This document shows, piece after piece, positions 27,510 through 36,550 of a stretch of DNA of 47,211 bases. This DNA comes from Oceanispirochaeta sp. (GTDB taxonomy: Bacteria; Spirochaetota; Spirochaetia; DSM-2461). The notes beneath the pieces are model-generated. The model made no database searches and had not been told where the DNA came from. It saw only the letters and a program-made list of their open reading frames with translations. Position numbers and translations under genes: made by a program. Location: assembly GCF_027859075.1 (NCBI RefSeq), contig NZ_JAQIBL010000308.1, positions 1-47,211 of the forward strand, written 5' to 3'. The first letter of the stretch is position 1, and the number at the start of each line of letters is the position of its first letter.

Positions 27510-27541
27510 ATCGCCCTGTTTTTTACCGCAGGGCGATTTTC
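27510..27541 (+). terminator. Terminator-like hairpin between tuf and rpsJ
   Basis: ATCGCCCTG (27510-27518) pairs perfectly with CAGGGCGAT (27529-27537) around a T-rich loop and is followed by TTTC. The T run is short, and the GGAGG of rpsJ begins at 27543, so the element probably terminates only part of transcription, leaving tuf mRNA in excess over the S10 operon. Confidence 0.6.
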
Positions 27542-27551
27542 TGGAGGATTA

Positions 27552-27860
27552 ATGGGTAAGGAACGAATACGCGTTAGATTAAGAGGATTTGACGTTGAGT
27601 TGATTGACCAGAGTGCAAAGGCCATAGTGCAGGCCGTTCAGAAACAGGGAAGCAAAGTTTCTGGGCCGATCCCTCTGCCTACACGAATTAATAAATTTAC
27701 TGTATTGAAGTCAACTTTTGTAAATAAGAAGTCTAGAGAGCAGTTTGAAATGAGAACGCATAAAAGACTTATAGATATTTTAGAGCCAACCTCTGCTGTT
27801 ATGGACGCTCTCATGAAGCTCGAGCTACCTGCTGGAGTGGATGTAGAGATCAAGCAGTAA
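27552..27860 (+). CDS. rpsJ: 30S ribosomal protein S10
   Basis: Protein of 102 residues of the 30S head, also the NusE partner of NusB in antitermination. [17 protein letters not shown] at the start and the THKRLIDI segment are typical. TGGAGG precedes the ATG by a few bases. First gene of the S10 operon, read after the hairpin that follows tuf. Confidence 0.97.
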   Translation: MGKERIRVRLRGFDVELIDQSAKAIVQAVQKQGSKVSGPIPLPTRINKFTVLKSTFVNKKSREQFEMRTHKRLIDILEPTSAVMDALMKLELPAGVDVEIKQ

Positions 27861-27881
27861 GTAAGAATGTTGAGGTATTAG

Positions 27882-28502
27882 ATGATTGGTTTAATTGGCA
27901 AGAAAGCTGGAATGACACAGGTGTTTGATTCCGAAGGGAAGCTCACTCCTGTTACCGTTATTAAAGTAGAGCCTAATGTTGTCGTAGCCAATAGAACTGT
28001 TGAAAGTGACGGCTATAGCGCGGTAGTTCTTGGGGCGGTAGAGATGAAATCCAGCCATGTTAGCAAACCTTATGCGGGACAGTTTAAAGACGATACTACC
28101 CCTAAGAAACATGTAATGGAACTACGGGACTTTGAGAGAGAATGTAATGTTGGCGATTCTTTCGGTGTTGAACTGTTAGAAGAGTTTTCCTTCGTTGACG
28201 TTATCGGAACATCTAAGGGGAAAGGTTTCCAGGGTGTAATGAAACGGCATAATTTTAGTGGAGGACGTGCAACGCACGGTTCAAAATTCCACAGAGTCGG
28301 TGGTTCTACTGGTATGGCAGCATACCCTTCGAAAGTAATTAAGGGTACGAAAATGGCCGGACGAATGGGTGGTGAACGTAAAACTATTCAGAATCTGGAA
28401 GTAGTAAAAGTAGATGCTGAAAAGAAAGTAGTATTGGTCAAGGGTGCTGTGCCCGGTACGAAAGATAGTGTTGTCTTAGTACGTAAAGCCAAGAAGAAAT
28501 AG
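27882..28502 (+). CDS. rplC: 50S ribosomal protein L3
   Basis: Protein of 206 residues near the peptidyl-transferase centre. It opens with MIGLIGKKAGMTQVF and carries the conserved GKGFQGVMKRHNF and RMGGER loop segments. The Gln in the GKGFQG loop, a methylation site in some bacteria, is present. 21 bases after rpsJ and 9 before rplD. Confidence 0.97.
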   Translation: MIGLIGKKAGMTQVFDSEGKLTPVTVIKVEPNVVVANRTVESDGYSAVVLGAVEMKSSHVSKPYAGQFKDDTTPKKHVMELRDFERECNVGDSFGVELLEEFSFVDVIGTSKGKGFQGVMKRHNFSGGRATHGSKFHRVGGSTGMAAYPSKVIKGTKMAGRMGGERKTIQNLEVVKVDAEKKVVLVKGAVPGTKDSVVLVRKAKKK

Positions 28503-28511
28503 AGGATTATT

Positions 28512-29138
28512 ATGGACAGAAAAGTCTTTTCAATTGATGGAAAAGAGCTGCGGACAATAACTCTTGAAGATTCAGTATTCGCTCGTGAAATTAGTGATGG
28601 CTCTATTTACAATGCTATCAAAAATGAGCTTGCTAACAAAAGAGTTGGAACAGCCAGTACTCTCACTCGTAGTGAAGTGAGAGGAACAACAGCGAAACCT
28701 TGGAGGCAGAAGGGAACTGGACGGGCGAGAGCCGGTCGAAGAAGATCTCCTGTTTGGGTTGGTGGTAGTGTCGTATTCGGTCCTAAGCCGAGAGACTACA
28801 GCTATTCTCTTCCCAAGAAAGTAAAGCAGTTAGCTATGAAATCCATACTCACTCTGAAAGCTCAGGATGAGAATACATTTAGAATTGTAGAAGATTTCAC
28901 GGTTGATACCGGAAAAACCAAAGATTTTAAAGCCATTTTGAAAGCTTTGGTAAATGATGATAAAACAGTTGTTGTTCTTAAGGATGATGACAAATTGATC
29001 AGACAGGCAGGTCGTAATCTTCCAAATGTTAGATTCCTTTCTTACAACAGGCTGAGTGCACACACTCTGTTTTATGGTAAGAATGTATTGATGTTGGAAG
29101 GCGCCGTTTCAAAGCTGAACGAATTTTATGGTGTATGA
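28512..29138 (+). CDS. rplD: 50S ribosomal protein L4
   Basis: Protein of 208 residues lining the exit tunnel. The tunnel loop WRQKGTGRARAGRRRSPVWVGG is intact. In enterobacteria L4 also represses the S10 operon through a leader hairpin; a comparable role here is unproven. Its stop overlaps an in-frame ATG of the next gene, whose better start is 12 bases further on. Confidence 0.96.
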   Translation: MDRKVFSIDGKELRTITLEDSVFAREISDGSIYNAIKNELANKRVGTASTLTRSEVRGTTAKPWRQKGTGRARAGRRRSPVWVGGSVVFGPKPRDYSYSLPKKVKQLAMKSILTLKAQDENTFRIVEDFTVDTGKTKDFKAILKALVNDDKTVVVLKDDDKLIRQAGRNLPNVRFLSYNRLSAHTLFYGKNVLMLEGAVSKLNEFYGV

Positions 29139-29146
29139 GGTTGAGT

Positions 29147-29461
29147 ATGGATGCCTATAAAGTAATTATAGAACCTGTATTGACAGAAAAATCTAACTTT
29201 CTCCGTGATGGTGAAACAAAGAAATATGTCTTTAAGGTTGATAAGAAAGTAAATAAGATCCAGGTAATTGAAGCAGTAAAAGATATCTTTTCTGTGAATC
29301 CTGTTAGCTGTAATATAGTGAATGTTCGTGGAAAGAAGAAAGCGAATGTTCCTATTTCCGCTGCCAGCTTCATAAGAGGTTATGGTAAGACTTCGTCCTG
29401 GAAAAAAGCAATTGTGACACTTGCCGCAGGTGAGAAAATCGATGCTTTTGAAGGCGTGTAA
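29147..29461 (+). CDS. rplW: 50S ribosomal protein L23
   Basis: Protein of 104 residues at the tunnel exit, docking site for trigger factor and the signal recognition particle. The start MDAYKVIIEPVLTEKSN is typical. The ATG at 29147 is chosen because GAGG lies six bases before it; an earlier ATG at 29135 overlapping the rplD stop has no good ribosome-binding site. Confidence 0.95.
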   Translation: MDAYKVIIEPVLTEKSNFLRDGETKKYVFKVDKKVNKIQVIEAVKDIFSVNPVSCNIVNVRGKKKANVPISAASFIRGYGKTSSWKKAIVTLAAGEKIDAFEGV

Positions 29462-29476
29462 GGTAGGAGTAATTCT

Positions 29477-30301
29477 GTGGGTATAAAAAAGTATAATCCT
29501 AGAACACCGTCCCAGAGATTTAGACAGAGTTTGACTTTTGAGGGTCTCACCCGAAGTCAGCCTGAGAAATCACTCTCTTCTGGTAAATCTTCAAAAGCCG
29601 GTCGTGGAGCTGGAGGATGGATTAGTGTTCGCCGCCGTGGTGGTGGCCACAAAAGAAAGTACAGAGAGATAGATTTCAGACGAAATAAGTTTGATATTCC
29701 TGGTAAGGTTGCTCAGATCGAATACGATCCGAACAGATCAGCCAATATCGCTCTGCTGCATTATGCTGATGGTGAAAAACGTTATATTGTTGCTCCCAAG
29801 GGTGTTGAAGTTGGAACTGTGCTTTTAAGCGGTCCTAATTCACCCATTGAAGTGGGAAATTGTCTTCCTCTGGAAAATATTCCGGTAGGTCGTGTTGTTC
29901 ACTGTATTGAATTGCAACTTGGTCGTGGTGCTCAGATGGTAAGAACAGCCGGTAGTGGTGCTCTTATCGCAGCTAAGGAAGGTGATTATGTAACCATTAA
30001 GATGCCTTCCGGTGAAATGCGCCTCGTTTTCAGCAAGTGTATTGCAACTATTGGAGAAATCGGCAACGAAGATCACATGAATGTGAAAATCGGAAAAGCC
30101 GGTCGTTCTAGATGGATGGGTAAAAGACCCAAAGTTCGTGGTGTTGTTATGAACCCCGTTGATCACCCCCATGGTGGTGGTGAAGGTAAGACTTCCGGTG
30201 GACGTCATCCTGTTTCCCCCTGGGGAAAACCGACCAAAGGTTTCAAGACAAGAAAGAAACATAAAAACTCTGACAATTTTATTGTTAAGAGACGGAAATA
30301 G
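29477..30301 (+). CDS. rplB: 50S ribosomal protein L2
   Basis: Protein of 274 residues needed for subunit joining and peptidyl transfer. The C-terminal [19 protein letters not shown] segment, including the conserved histidine, is intact. The start codon is GTG at 29477 after TAGGAG, giving [14 protein letters not shown]. Confidence 0.97.
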   Translation: MGIKKYNPRTPSQRFRQSLTFEGLTRSQPEKSLSSGKSSKAGRGAGGWISVRRRGGGHKRKYREIDFRRNKFDIPGKVAQIEYDPNRSANIALLHYADGEKRYIVAPKGVEVGTVLLSGPNSPIEVGNCLPLENIPVGRVVHCIELQLGRGAQMVRTAGSGALIAAKEGDYVTIKMPSGEMRLVFSKCIATIGEIGNEDHMNVKIGKAGRSRWMGKRPKVRGVVMNPVDHPHGGGEGKTSGGRHPVSPWGKPTKGFKTRKKHKNSDNFIVKRRK

Positions 30302-30310
30302 GAGTAAAAC

Positions 30311-30592
30311 GTGTCTAGATCAATTAAAAAGGGACCGTTTATTGCCAAAAGCTTGTTTAAAAAGGTTATTGAACAGAATAAGTCCGGTTCCAAGAAGGCT
30401 ATGATAAAAACTTTCAGCAGAACCTCCACAATTATTCCAGAAATGGTCGGTTTGACAGTTTCGGTTTACAATGGCAAAACATGGATTCCTGTATATGTAA
30501 CAGAAAACCTTGTTGGTCATAAACTTGGTGAGTTTTCTCCAACCAGAATGTTCCGTGGACATGCTGGTTCCGATAAGAAATCGAAAAGGTAG
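30311..30592 (+). CDS. rpsS: 30S ribosomal protein S19
   Basis: Protein of 93 residues of the 30S head that contacts the A-site tRNA and intersubunit bridges. SRSIKKGPF at the N-terminus and [14 protein letters not shown] near the C-terminus are diagnostic. The start codon is GTG after AGGAG, nine bases past rplB. Confidence 0.97.
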   Translation: MSRSIKKGPFIAKSLFKKVIEQNKSGSKKAMIKTFSRTSTIIPEMVGLTVSVYNGKTWIPVYVTENLVGHKLGEFSPTRMFRGHAGSDKKSKR

Positions 30593-30599
30593 GTGAGTG

Positions 30600-30962
30600 A
30601 TGGAAGCAAAGAAAGGTTACAAAGCGATAGCTAAGAATTTGCCAATGTCTCCCACTAAAATCAGACCTATTGCTGATAATATTAGAAGGAAACCTTATTC
30701 TGAAGCAGTTGCGATTCTTGAGAATCTGCCGAATAAAGGAGCTAAACTTTTAAAGAAAGTTGTCATGTCTGCAGCTGCTAATGCATTGCACCAGAACAAC
30801 ATGCTTGATGAAGATGCCCTTTATATCAAAGAACTGTTAATTGACGGTGGTCCCATTCAGAAGAGAATGTGGCCTCGTTCAAGAGGAAAAGCAGATAGAC
30901 TGCTTAAAAGATCTTCACATATTTCTGTAGTAGTAGATGAATTAGGAAGTACGGGGGAATAA
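30600..30962 (+). CDS. rplV: 50S ribosomal protein L22
   Basis: Protein of 120 residues reaching into the exit tunnel. The conserved SPTKIRPIADNIRRK and the hairpin-loop GGPIQKRMWPRSRG are visible. A GTG directly before the ATG could also serve as start; the ATG fits the AGGTGAG site better. Its stop is directly followed by the rpsC start. Confidence 0.95.
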   Translation: MEAKKGYKAIAKNLPMSPTKIRPIADNIRRKPYSEAVAILENLPNKGAKLLKKVVMSAAANALHQNNMLDEDALYIKELLIDGGPIQKRMWPRSRGKADRLLKRSSHISVVVDELGSTGE

Positions 30963-31664
30963 ATGGGACAGAAAGTAAATCCTTACGGTCTCAGACTGGG
31001 AATAAATAAAACTTGGAAGTCAAAATGGTATGTTGACCCCAGAGATTATGCTGATTCACTGCATGAAGATCTGGCCCTCAGGAAAGCCCTTATGGACAGT
31101 CCTGAAGCTCGCGGTGCTGAGATTGGTGATGTTGAAATTATCAGACAGCCTCAGAGAATTACCATGATGATCTATACTGCAAGACCTGGTGTGATTATTG
31201 GTACCAAGGGTGCCAACATTGAAAAGATCGGCCAGCGACTGCAAAAGATGACTGATAAGAAAATACAGGTAAAAATCAAAGAAGTGAAGAAGCCTGAGGC
31301 TAACGCACAGATTGTTGCTTTGAATATTGCCCGTCAGCTGAAAGGCCGTGTCGCTTTCAGAAGAGTTCTTAAGATGACTGCATCTAACTCTATGAAAGCT
31401 GGAGTTAAAGGAGTCAAAATCAAGGTTTCTGGAAGACTCGGCGGTGCTGAGATGGCCAGAACTCAAGAAGTAAAAGAGGGACGTATTCCTCTGCACACCT
31501 TGAGAGCTGATATTGATTATGGTTTTGCAGAAGCAAATACAACCTTTGGTGTTATCGGTATCAAAGTCTGGATTTTTAAAGGCGAAGTTTACGGTCATGA
31601 ACAGAAAGATGATGCCGGACTTCTGGTGAGTAGAAACCAGAGAGACAAGGCTTCAAGGAGCTAA
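30963..31664 (+). CDS. rpsC: 30S ribosomal protein S3
   Basis: Protein of 233 residues at the mRNA entry site with helicase activity. It starts with MGQKVNPYGLRLGI, has the KH-domain GxxG as GTKG in PGVIIGTKGANIEKIG, and the C-terminal domain with GRLGGAEMARTQ. The ATG abuts the rplV stop, with GGGGG just upstream, suggesting coupled translation. Confidence 0.97.
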   Translation: MGQKVNPYGLRLGINKTWKSKWYVDPRDYADSLHEDLALRKALMDSPEARGAEIGDVEIIRQPQRITMMIYTARPGVIIGTKGANIEKIGQRLQKMTDKKIQVKIKEVKKPEANAQIVALNIARQLKGRVAFRRVLKMTASNSMKAGVKGVKIKVSGRLGGAEMARTQEVKEGRIPLHTLRADIDYGFAEANTTFGVIGIKVWIFKGEVYGHEQKDDAGLLVSRNQRDKASRS

Positions 31665-31667
31665 GAG

Positions 31668-32081
31668 ATGCTGAGTCCAAAGAAAACGAAATATAGAAAA
31701 CGAATGAGAGGCGGACCTCTTAAAGGGAATGCCACTAGAGGGAACACTATTGCCTTCGGTGAATGTGGACTGGTTGCTATGGATAACAAGTGGATTAGTG
31801 CTAGACAGATTGAAGCAGCTCGTGTGGCGATGACACGTCACATCAAGAGAGGTGGGAAAGTCTGGATACGAATCTTCCCGGATATCCCTTATACCAAGAA
31901 ACCTGCTGAAACCCGAATGGGAAAAGGTAAGGGTAACCCTGAAAAATGGGTTGCTGAAGTTAAACCTGGAACTGTAATGTTTGAAATCGGCGGAGTTGAG
32001 AAAGATCTGGCTCATAAGGCTATGATCCTTGCAGGAAGCAAGCTGCCTATTAAAACTAAGTTCGTCTATAAGGAGGCGTAA
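31668..32081 (+). CDS. rplP: 50S ribosomal protein L16
   Basis: Protein of 137 residues near the A site and central protuberance. [15 protein letters not shown] at the N-terminus and the [19 protein letters not shown] segment are diagnostic. It begins three bases after rpsC with GGAG overlapping the rpsC end. Confidence 0.97.
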   Translation: MLSPKKTKYRKRMRGGPLKGNATRGNTIAFGECGLVAMDNKWISARQIEAARVAMTRHIKRGGKVWIRIFPDIPYTKKPAETRMGKGKGNPEKWVAEVKPGTVMFEIGGVEKDLAHKAMILAGSKLPIKTKFVYKEA

Positions 32082-32086
32082 TAGTC

Positions 32087-32287
32087 ATGAAAGAGCGTTT
32101 CAATGACCTGTCGGTTGAAGAGCTGATCGCCAAAAAGGACGATCTAAGCAAAAAGCTGCAGAAAATGAGATTTGATATGGTTCTGGGACATGTAGAAAAT
32201 CGGATGGATAAAAGAAATCTGAGAAGAAGCATTGCTCGTTTGAACACAATGATTAACGAGTTTGATCTCGGAATCAGAAAGGTGTAA
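32087..32287 (+). CDS. rpmC: 50S ribosomal protein L29
   Basis: Small helical protein of 66 residues at the tunnel exit next to L23. The pattern of two long helices with LSVEELIAKKDDLSKKLQKMRFD and the RRSIARLNT end is typical. AAGGAGG precedes the ATG by about ten bases, within the end of rplP. Confidence 0.95.
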   Translation: MKERFNDLSVEELIAKKDDLSKKLQKMRFDMVLGHVENRMDKRNLRRSIARLNTMINEFDLGIRKV

Positions 32288-32295
32288 GGTAAGTC

Positions 32296-32565
32296 ATGGA
32301 AAAAGAGACATCCAAGAAGACAGGAAAGAAAGTCTTCACCGGCGTGGTCGTCAGTGACAAGATGGATAAAACAGTCGTTGTGCAGATTACAACTAAGAAA
32401 CTCCATCCTTTGTACAAAAAGTACGTTACCAGTTCGGTAAAATATAAAGCACATGATGAAAAGAATGATGCTCATATTGGTGACAAAGTCCGCATTCAAG
32501 AATGCAGGCCTGTCAGTAAAGATAAATGCTGGTCTCTTCAGGAAATCCTTGAGAGAGCAGTGTAG
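32296..32565 (+). CDS. rpsQ: 30S ribosomal protein S17
   Basis: OB-fold protein of 89 residues that binds 16S rRNA helices in the 30S body. [16 protein letters not shown] and [16 protein letters not shown] are the family landmarks. AAGGTAAG precedes the ATG. 15 bases separate it from rplN. Confidence 0.96.
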   Translation: MEKETSKKTGKKVFTGVVVSDKMDKTVVVQITTKKLHPLYKKYVTSSVKYKAHDEKNDAHIGDKVRIQECRPVSKDKCWSLQEILERAV

Positions 32566-32580
32566 CGCTGGAGGGTATAA

Positions 32581-32949
32581 ATGATTCAGGATAATACATA
32601 TTTGAATGTTGCTGACAACTCTGGTGCTAAAAAAGTTATGTGTATCAAGGTTCTCGGCGGAAGTCATAGAAGATATGCCACTGTTGGCGATATCATTGTA
32701 GTTGCAGTAAAAGATGCGATTCCTCATGCTCCCATAAAGAAGGGAGATGTCAGGAAAGCTGTTATCGTAAGAACACACAAAGAGTACAGAAGATCAGATG
32801 GTACTTACATCAGATTCGATGACAACGCCTGTGTTATTATAGATGATAAAAGCGCTCCCGTTGGAAAGCGTATTTTCGGGCCCGTTGCAAGAGAACTCAG
32901 AGATGCTGATTTTATGAAAATTGTATCCCTGGCACCTGAAGTTCTTTAG
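32581..32949 (+). CDS. rplN: 50S ribosomal protein L14
   Basis: Protein of 122 residues at the subunit interface, a common binding site of the silencing factor Rsf[19 protein letters not shown] and the C-terminal [24 protein letters not shown] are diagnostic. TGGAGGG precedes the ATG. In other bacteria this gene opens the spc operon; no separate promoter is visible here. Confidence 0.97.
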   Translation: MIQDNTYLNVADNSGAKKVMCIKVLGGSHRRYATVGDIIVVAVKDAIPHAPIKKGDVRKAVIVRTHKEYRRSDGTYIRFDDNACVIIDDKSAPVGKRIFGPVARELRDADFMKIVSLAPEVL

Positions 32950-32962
32950 GGGAGTATGAAAG

Positions 32963-33280
32963 ATGGCTGAAGTGAAATATAAGATTAAAAAGGGCGATCA
33001 GGTAAAGATTATTGCTGGCAAAGACAGTGGTAAGACCGGACGCGTACTTAAGATCCAGAGAGGTACCGGCCGAGCAATAATTGAAGGTTTGAACATGGTC
33101 AAAAAGACTGTAAAACCTAAGGCTCAGGGCGACAAAGGCAATATCATTGAAATTGAGGCTGCCATAGATCTCTCAAATGTACAGGTTCTCTGTAAGAAAT
33201 GCGGTCCAACCAGGATCAGCATTAAAGTTGACGGAGATAGTAAAGTAAGAATTTGCAAGAAATGCGGGGAAGCTTTATAA
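32963..33280 (+). CDS. rplX: 50S ribosomal protein L24
   Basis: Protein of 105 residues that starts 50S assembly. A KOW motif is at [22 protein letters not shown], and the C-terminal CKKCG pairs form a short zinc-ribbon-like end, as in many L24 proteins. The last base of its stop is the first base of the rplE start, so the two are coupled. Confidence 0.96.
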   Translation: MAEVKYKIKKGDQVKIIAGKDSGKTGRVLKIQRGTGRAIIEGLNMVKKTVKPKAQGDKGNIIEIEAAIDLSNVQVLCKKCGPTRISIKVDGDSKVRICKKCGEAL

Positions 33281-33831
33281 TGGCGGCAAATAAACCTAGA
33301 TTAAAAACTGTTTATTCAGAAAAAATCGCTCAGGAATTATTTACTGAGTTTGGCTATAAGTCCAAAATGCAGATTCCCAAAGTTGAAAAGATTGTTGTAA
33401 GCATGGGTGTTGGTGAAGCAATTACCAACAAAAAGCTTCTTGAATCTGCAGTGGAAGAATTGACACTGATTACCGGTCAGAAAGTCATGAAAACCAAGGC
33501 AAGGAGATCTATTGCGAACTTTAAGGTTCGTGAAGGTCAGGAAATTGGTGCTAAAGTAACTCTAAGAGTGATTAAGATGTACGAGTTTCTCGACCGTCTG
33601 ATCAATATTTCTCTCCCCCGTGTAAAAGACTTTAGAGGAGTTAATCCCAAGGCTTTTGACGGTAGAGGTAATTATTCTCTGGGAATTACAGAGCAGATCA
33701 TTTTTCCGGAAATTGACTACGATAAGATTGAGCAGATTAACGGTCTGAACGTAGCCATTGTAACTACGGCTAAAACTGATGACGAAGCAAGAACACTTCT
33801 TGCCAAATTCGGTATGCCTTTCAGGAAATAG
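33280..33831 (+). CDS. rplE: 50S ribosomal protein L5
   Basis: Protein of 183 residues that binds 5S rRNA and the P-site t[34 protein letters not shown] and [21 protein letters not shown] are diagnostic. The ATG at 33280 overlaps the rplX stop by one base and has GGGGAAG upstream; an earlier frame start at 33253 would lie inside rplX. Confidence 0.97.
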   Translation: MAANKPRLKTVYSEKIAQELFTEFGYKSKMQIPKVEKIVVSMGVGEAITNKKLLESAVEELTLITGQKVMKTKARRSIANFKVREGQEIGAKVTLRVIKMYEFLDRLINISLPRVKDFRGVNPKAFDGRGNYSLGITEQIIFPEIDYDKIEQINGLNVAIVTTAKTDDEARTLLAKFGMPFRK

Positions 33832-33833
33832 GC

Positions 33834-33847
33834 CCTTAGGCCTAAGG
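33834..33847. repeat. 14-base perfect palindrome between rplE and rpsN
   Basis: CCTTAGGCCTAAGG lies 2 bases after the rplE stop and 14 bases before the rpsN start. As RNA it can form only a short stem; it may be a processing signal or chance. Confidence 0.6.
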
Positions 33848-33861
33848 ATAGGAGTTTATAG

Positions 33862-34047
33862 ATGGCAAAAAAATCTATGATCGTTAAGTGTAATAGAAAG
33901 CAGAAATTCAGTACTCGTGAATACAACAGATGTCGTATTTGTGGGAGACCTCGTGGATATATGAGGAAGTTTGAGATGTGTAGAATCTGTTTTCGAAAAC
34001 TTGCTAACGAAGGTATGATTCCCGGCGTTACGAAATCGAGCTGGTAG
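33862..34047 (+). CDS. rpsN: 30S ribosomal protein S14, zinc-binding type Z
   Basis: Short form of S14, 61 residues, in the 30S head. Two CxxC motifs, CRIC and CRIC in [10 protein letters not shown] and MCRICFRKL, bind zinc. The presence of the short form implies the classical zinc-dependent S14. TAGGAG precedes the ATG by about ten bases. Confidence 0.97.
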   Translation: MAKKSMIVKCNRKQKFSTREYNRCRICGRPRGYMRKFEMCRICFRKLANEGMIPGVTKSSW

Positions 34048-34056
34048 GAGAGTATT

Positions 34057-34455
34057 ATGAGTGTTTCAGATCCTGTAGCGGATATGCTCACAAAGATTAG
34101 AAATGCCAGCAGGGCTAAATTTGAGAAGGTCGATATTGTTCCTTCCAAGCTCAAGCTGGAAATTATTAAAATTCTGAAGAATGAAGGTTTCGTCAAGAAT
34201 TTCAAAAAAGTGACTCAGGATGACGAGAGTGTTATTCGTGTCTTTTTGAAATATGATGATCAGGAAAATCCAATTATTCATGGAATCCAATCTGTATCTA
34301 CTCCCGGTAGACGGGTTTATACAGGTTACAAGGATATTCCCCGTGTATTAAATGGATTCGGTACAGTGATTGTTTCTACTTCAACTGGAGTGACAACTGG
34401 CAAGAAAGCCACTGTCGGGAAAGTCGGTGGTGAGATCATCTGTAAGGTCTGGTAA
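34057..34455 (+). CDS. rpsH: 30S ribosomal protein S8
   Basis: Protein of 132 residues that binds the central domain of 16S rRNA and, in Escherichia coli, represses the spc operon. [13 protein letters not shown] at the start and [19 protein letters not shown] towards the end are diagnostic. TAGGAG precedes the ATG; nine bases after rpsN. Confidence 0.97.
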   Translation: MSVSDPVADMLTKIRNASRAKFEKVDIVPSKLKLEIIKILKNEGFVKNFKKVTQDDESVIRVFLKYDDQENPIIHGIQSVSTPGRRVYTGYKDIPRVLNGFGTVIVSTSTGVTTGKKATVGKVGGEIICKVW

Positions 34456-34467
34456 GGGGGAGAATTA

Positions 34468-35004
34468 ATGTCTCGTATAGGTTTAAAACCAGTATCAGTC
34501 CCTAAGGGTGTCACTGTTGCTGTAAAAGACAATATACTGACCGTTAAAGGAGCCAAGGGTGAATTGACCCAGGCTTACGAGCCTGAAGTCAGCTTTGAAC
34601 TCAAGGGTGATTCGGCTATAGTCAGCAGAAGAGATGATACCAAAAGAGCCAAGTCAATGCATGGCCTTTACCGAAAACTGTTGGAAAACATGGTAGAAGG
34701 TGTTTCCACTGGATTTTCAAAATCTCTTGTTATCAATGGAGTTGGTTACAGGGCAGAAAGCAGAGGTAAAAGTCTTTTTCTGAACCTGGGATTTTCAACC
34801 CAGATCGAATATGTTCTTCCCGAAGGGGTGAGCGTTACTTCAGAGGGTAATAAGGTTACTGTTTCTGGTATATCCAAGGAACTAGTAGGACTTGTTGCCA
34901 GTGAAATCCGTGGACTTAGACCTCCCGAACCTTATAAAGGTAAGGGGATTAAATACGAAACAGAACATGTCAGACGTAAAGTCGGTAAGTCTGGTGTTAA
35001 ATAG
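34468..35004 (+). CDS. rplF: 50S ribosomal protein L6
   Basis: Protein of 178 residues near the sarcin-ricin loop. It starts MSRIGLKPVSVPKGV and ends with the signature PPEPYKGKGIKYETEHVRRKVGK. Both repeats of the L6 fold are present. GGGGGAG precedes the ATG. Confidence 0.97.
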   Translation: MSRIGLKPVSVPKGVTVAVKDNILTVKGAKGELTQAYEPEVSFELKGDSAIVSRRDDTKRAKSMHGLYRKLLENMVEGVSTGFSKSLVINGVGYRAESRGKSLFLNLGFSTQIEYVLPEGVSVTSEGNKVTVSGISKELVGLVASEIRGLRPPEPYKGKGIKYETEHVRRKVGKSGVK

Positions 35005-35014
35005 GTTGTAAATT

Positions 35015-35374
35015 ATGGATAGAATTAAAGAAAAGCAAGCTAAACGGTTGCAGAGAAAAAAACATGTTCGGAAAAAAATATCCGGAACTGCTGATAGGCC
35101 CAGACTGACTGTTTTTAAAAGCAACAAAAATCTTAATCTCCAGGTAATTGATGACGTTAAGGGTCACACCATCGTCAGTGCCTCTACACTGGAAAAAGAT
35201 CTTACTGCAATTAAAGTTAACGTCGAAGGTGGAGCTCAGCTTGGTAAGGTCATCGGCGAAAGAATGAAAGCAGTAGGAATCAATGCAATAGTATTTGACC
35301 GTAACGGTTTTATGTACCATGGTATTGTTAAAGCAATTGCTGAAGCAGCCAGAGCCGAAGGCATTCAGTTTTAA
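35015..35374 (+). CDS. rplR: 50S ribosomal protein L18
   Basis: Protein of 119 residues that binds 5S rRNA. Basic N-terminus followed by RPRLTVFKSNKNLNLQVIDD and the C-terminal FDRNGFMYHGIVKAIAEAARAEG are diagnostic. The preceding spacing from rplF is ten bases and the ribosome-binding site is weak (GGTTGT), which hints at translational coupling to rplF. Confidence 0.96.
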   Translation: MDRIKEKQAKRLQRKKHVRKKISGTADRPRLTVFKSNKNLNLQVIDDVKGHTIVSASTLEKDLTAIKVNVEGGAQLGKVIGERMKAVGINAIVFDRNGFMYHGIVKAIAEAARAEGIQF

Positions 35375-35384
35375 GAGGTAAACT

Positions 35385-35891
35385 ATGGCGTATGAAAAAA
35401 GAAACAGAGAAGAAAAAGAATTTACCGAAAAGTTAATCAAGCTGAATCGTGTTTCAAAAGCTGTAAAAGGTGGACGAAAAATGTCTTTCTCCGCACTGAT
35501 GGTTGTCGGTGATGGTAAAGGCCGCGTTGGTTTTGGATTCGGTAAAGCTAATGATGTAGCTGAAGCAATCAGAAAGAGTGTTGAAAAGGCTAAGGGTAAC
35601 CTCAGAACCATTCCTCTCAAGAAGAATACAATTCCCCATGAGATTCTGGGTGAGTTCAAAAGTGCTTCTGTATTACTGAAACCTGCTGCACCCGGTACTG
35701 GTATTATTGCTGGTGGTCCTGTTCGTGCGGTAATGGAAGCTGCAGGCATTCATGATATTCTGTCCAAGTCTCTTGGCTCCAAGAATACCATGAATATCGT
35801 TAAGAGCGTTTTCAACGGTCTGGATAATCTGTTCGATGCTAAAGCCGTTGCAAGCGGTCGTGGTAAGAACATAAGTGAACTGTGGGGTTAA
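35385..35891 (+). CDS. rpsE: 30S ribosomal protein S5
   Basis: Protein of 168 residues at the mRNA entry site, involved in decoding fidelity. The double-stranded RNA-binding-like N-terminal region with [27 protein letters not shown] and the [19 protein letters not shown] segment are diagnostic. AGAGGT precedes the ATG. Confidence 0.97.
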   Translation: MAYEKRNREEKEFTEKLIKLNRVSKAVKGGRKMSFSALMVVGDGKGRVGFGFGKANDVAEAIRKSVEKAKGNLRTIPLKKNTIPHEILGEFKSASVLLKPAAPGTGIIAGGPVRAVMEAAGIHDILSKSLGSKNTMNIVKSVFNGLDNLFDAKAVASGRGKNISELWG

Positions 35892-35892
35892 T

Positions 35893-36078
35893 ATGGCTAA
35901 GAAAATTCGTGTTAAACTTGTACGCAGTACAATAGGCCGCAAGCCCCAACAGAGGAAAACAGTCAAGGCCCTTGGTCTTGGTAAGCTCAATTCTGTTGTT
36001 GAGAAAGAGGTTAACCCTTCTGTTCTCGGTATGGTTCAGTCCATTTCACACCTCGTTGAAGTAGAGGAGATGGAATAG
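35893..36078 (+). CDS. rpmD: 50S ribosomal protein L30
   Basis: Small protein of 61 residues. [25 protein letters not shown] is the family signature; the C-terminus is acidic (VEVEEME). The start at 35893 comes one base after the rpsE stop, with GTGGGG upstream. rplO starts directly after the stop. Confidence 0.96.
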   Translation: MAKKIRVKLVRSTIGRKPQQRKTVKALGLGKLNSVVEKEVNPSVLGMVQSISHLVEVEEME

Positions 36079-36540
36079 ATGAATAACATTTTTGTACTTA
36101 AAGCCCCTCAGGGTGCTAACAGAAAGAAAAAAGTTCTCGGAAGAGGGCATGGTGCCGGTACTGGTAAAACATCCGGTCGAGGTCACAAAGGTCAGAACTC
36201 CCGATCCGGTGGCAATGTTCGCCCTGGATTTGAGGGTGGGCAGATGCCTCTGTATAGAAGAGTGGCAGCAAGAGGTTTCTCGAACTATATGTTCAAGAAG
36301 ACTGCTGTTCCTGTGAATCTGTTCCTATTGGAAAAGAATTACAGTGACGGCGAAATTGTTTCAATGAAAACGCTGCTGGAAAAAGGCCTGATCAAAAAAT
36401 CCGAGAAGAGTATAAAAATACTTGGAAATGGTGAGCTGAGTAAAAAGCTTGACGTCCAAATTGAAAAAGTTTCCGCTGGTGCAGTTGAAAAGATTGAGAA
36501 AGCCGGTGGAAAAGTAGTTAAAAATCCAAATCAGGAATAG
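36079..36540 (+). CDS. rplO: 50S ribosomal protein L15
   Basis: Protein of 153 residues, a late-assembly 50S protein. The glycine-rich N-terminal RGHGAGTGKTSGRGHKGQNSR and PLYRRVAARGFSN are diagnostic. The ATG directly abuts the rpmD stop with GAGGAG upstream, inside rpmD. Confidence 0.97.
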   Translation: MNNIFVLKAPQGANRKKKVLGRGHGAGTGKTSGRGHKGQNSRSGGNVRPGFEGGQMPLYRRVAARGFSNYMFKKTAVPVNLFLLEKNYSDGEIVSMKTLLEKGLIKKSEKSIKILGNGELSKKLDVQIEKVSAGAVEKIEKAGGKVVKNPNQE

Positions 36541-36550
36541 TTGGTAATTT

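Noticed and set aside
34997-35749. Minus-strand open frame of 250 codons over rplR and rpsE
   Set aside because: Shadow of two conserved genes without start signal or domain.
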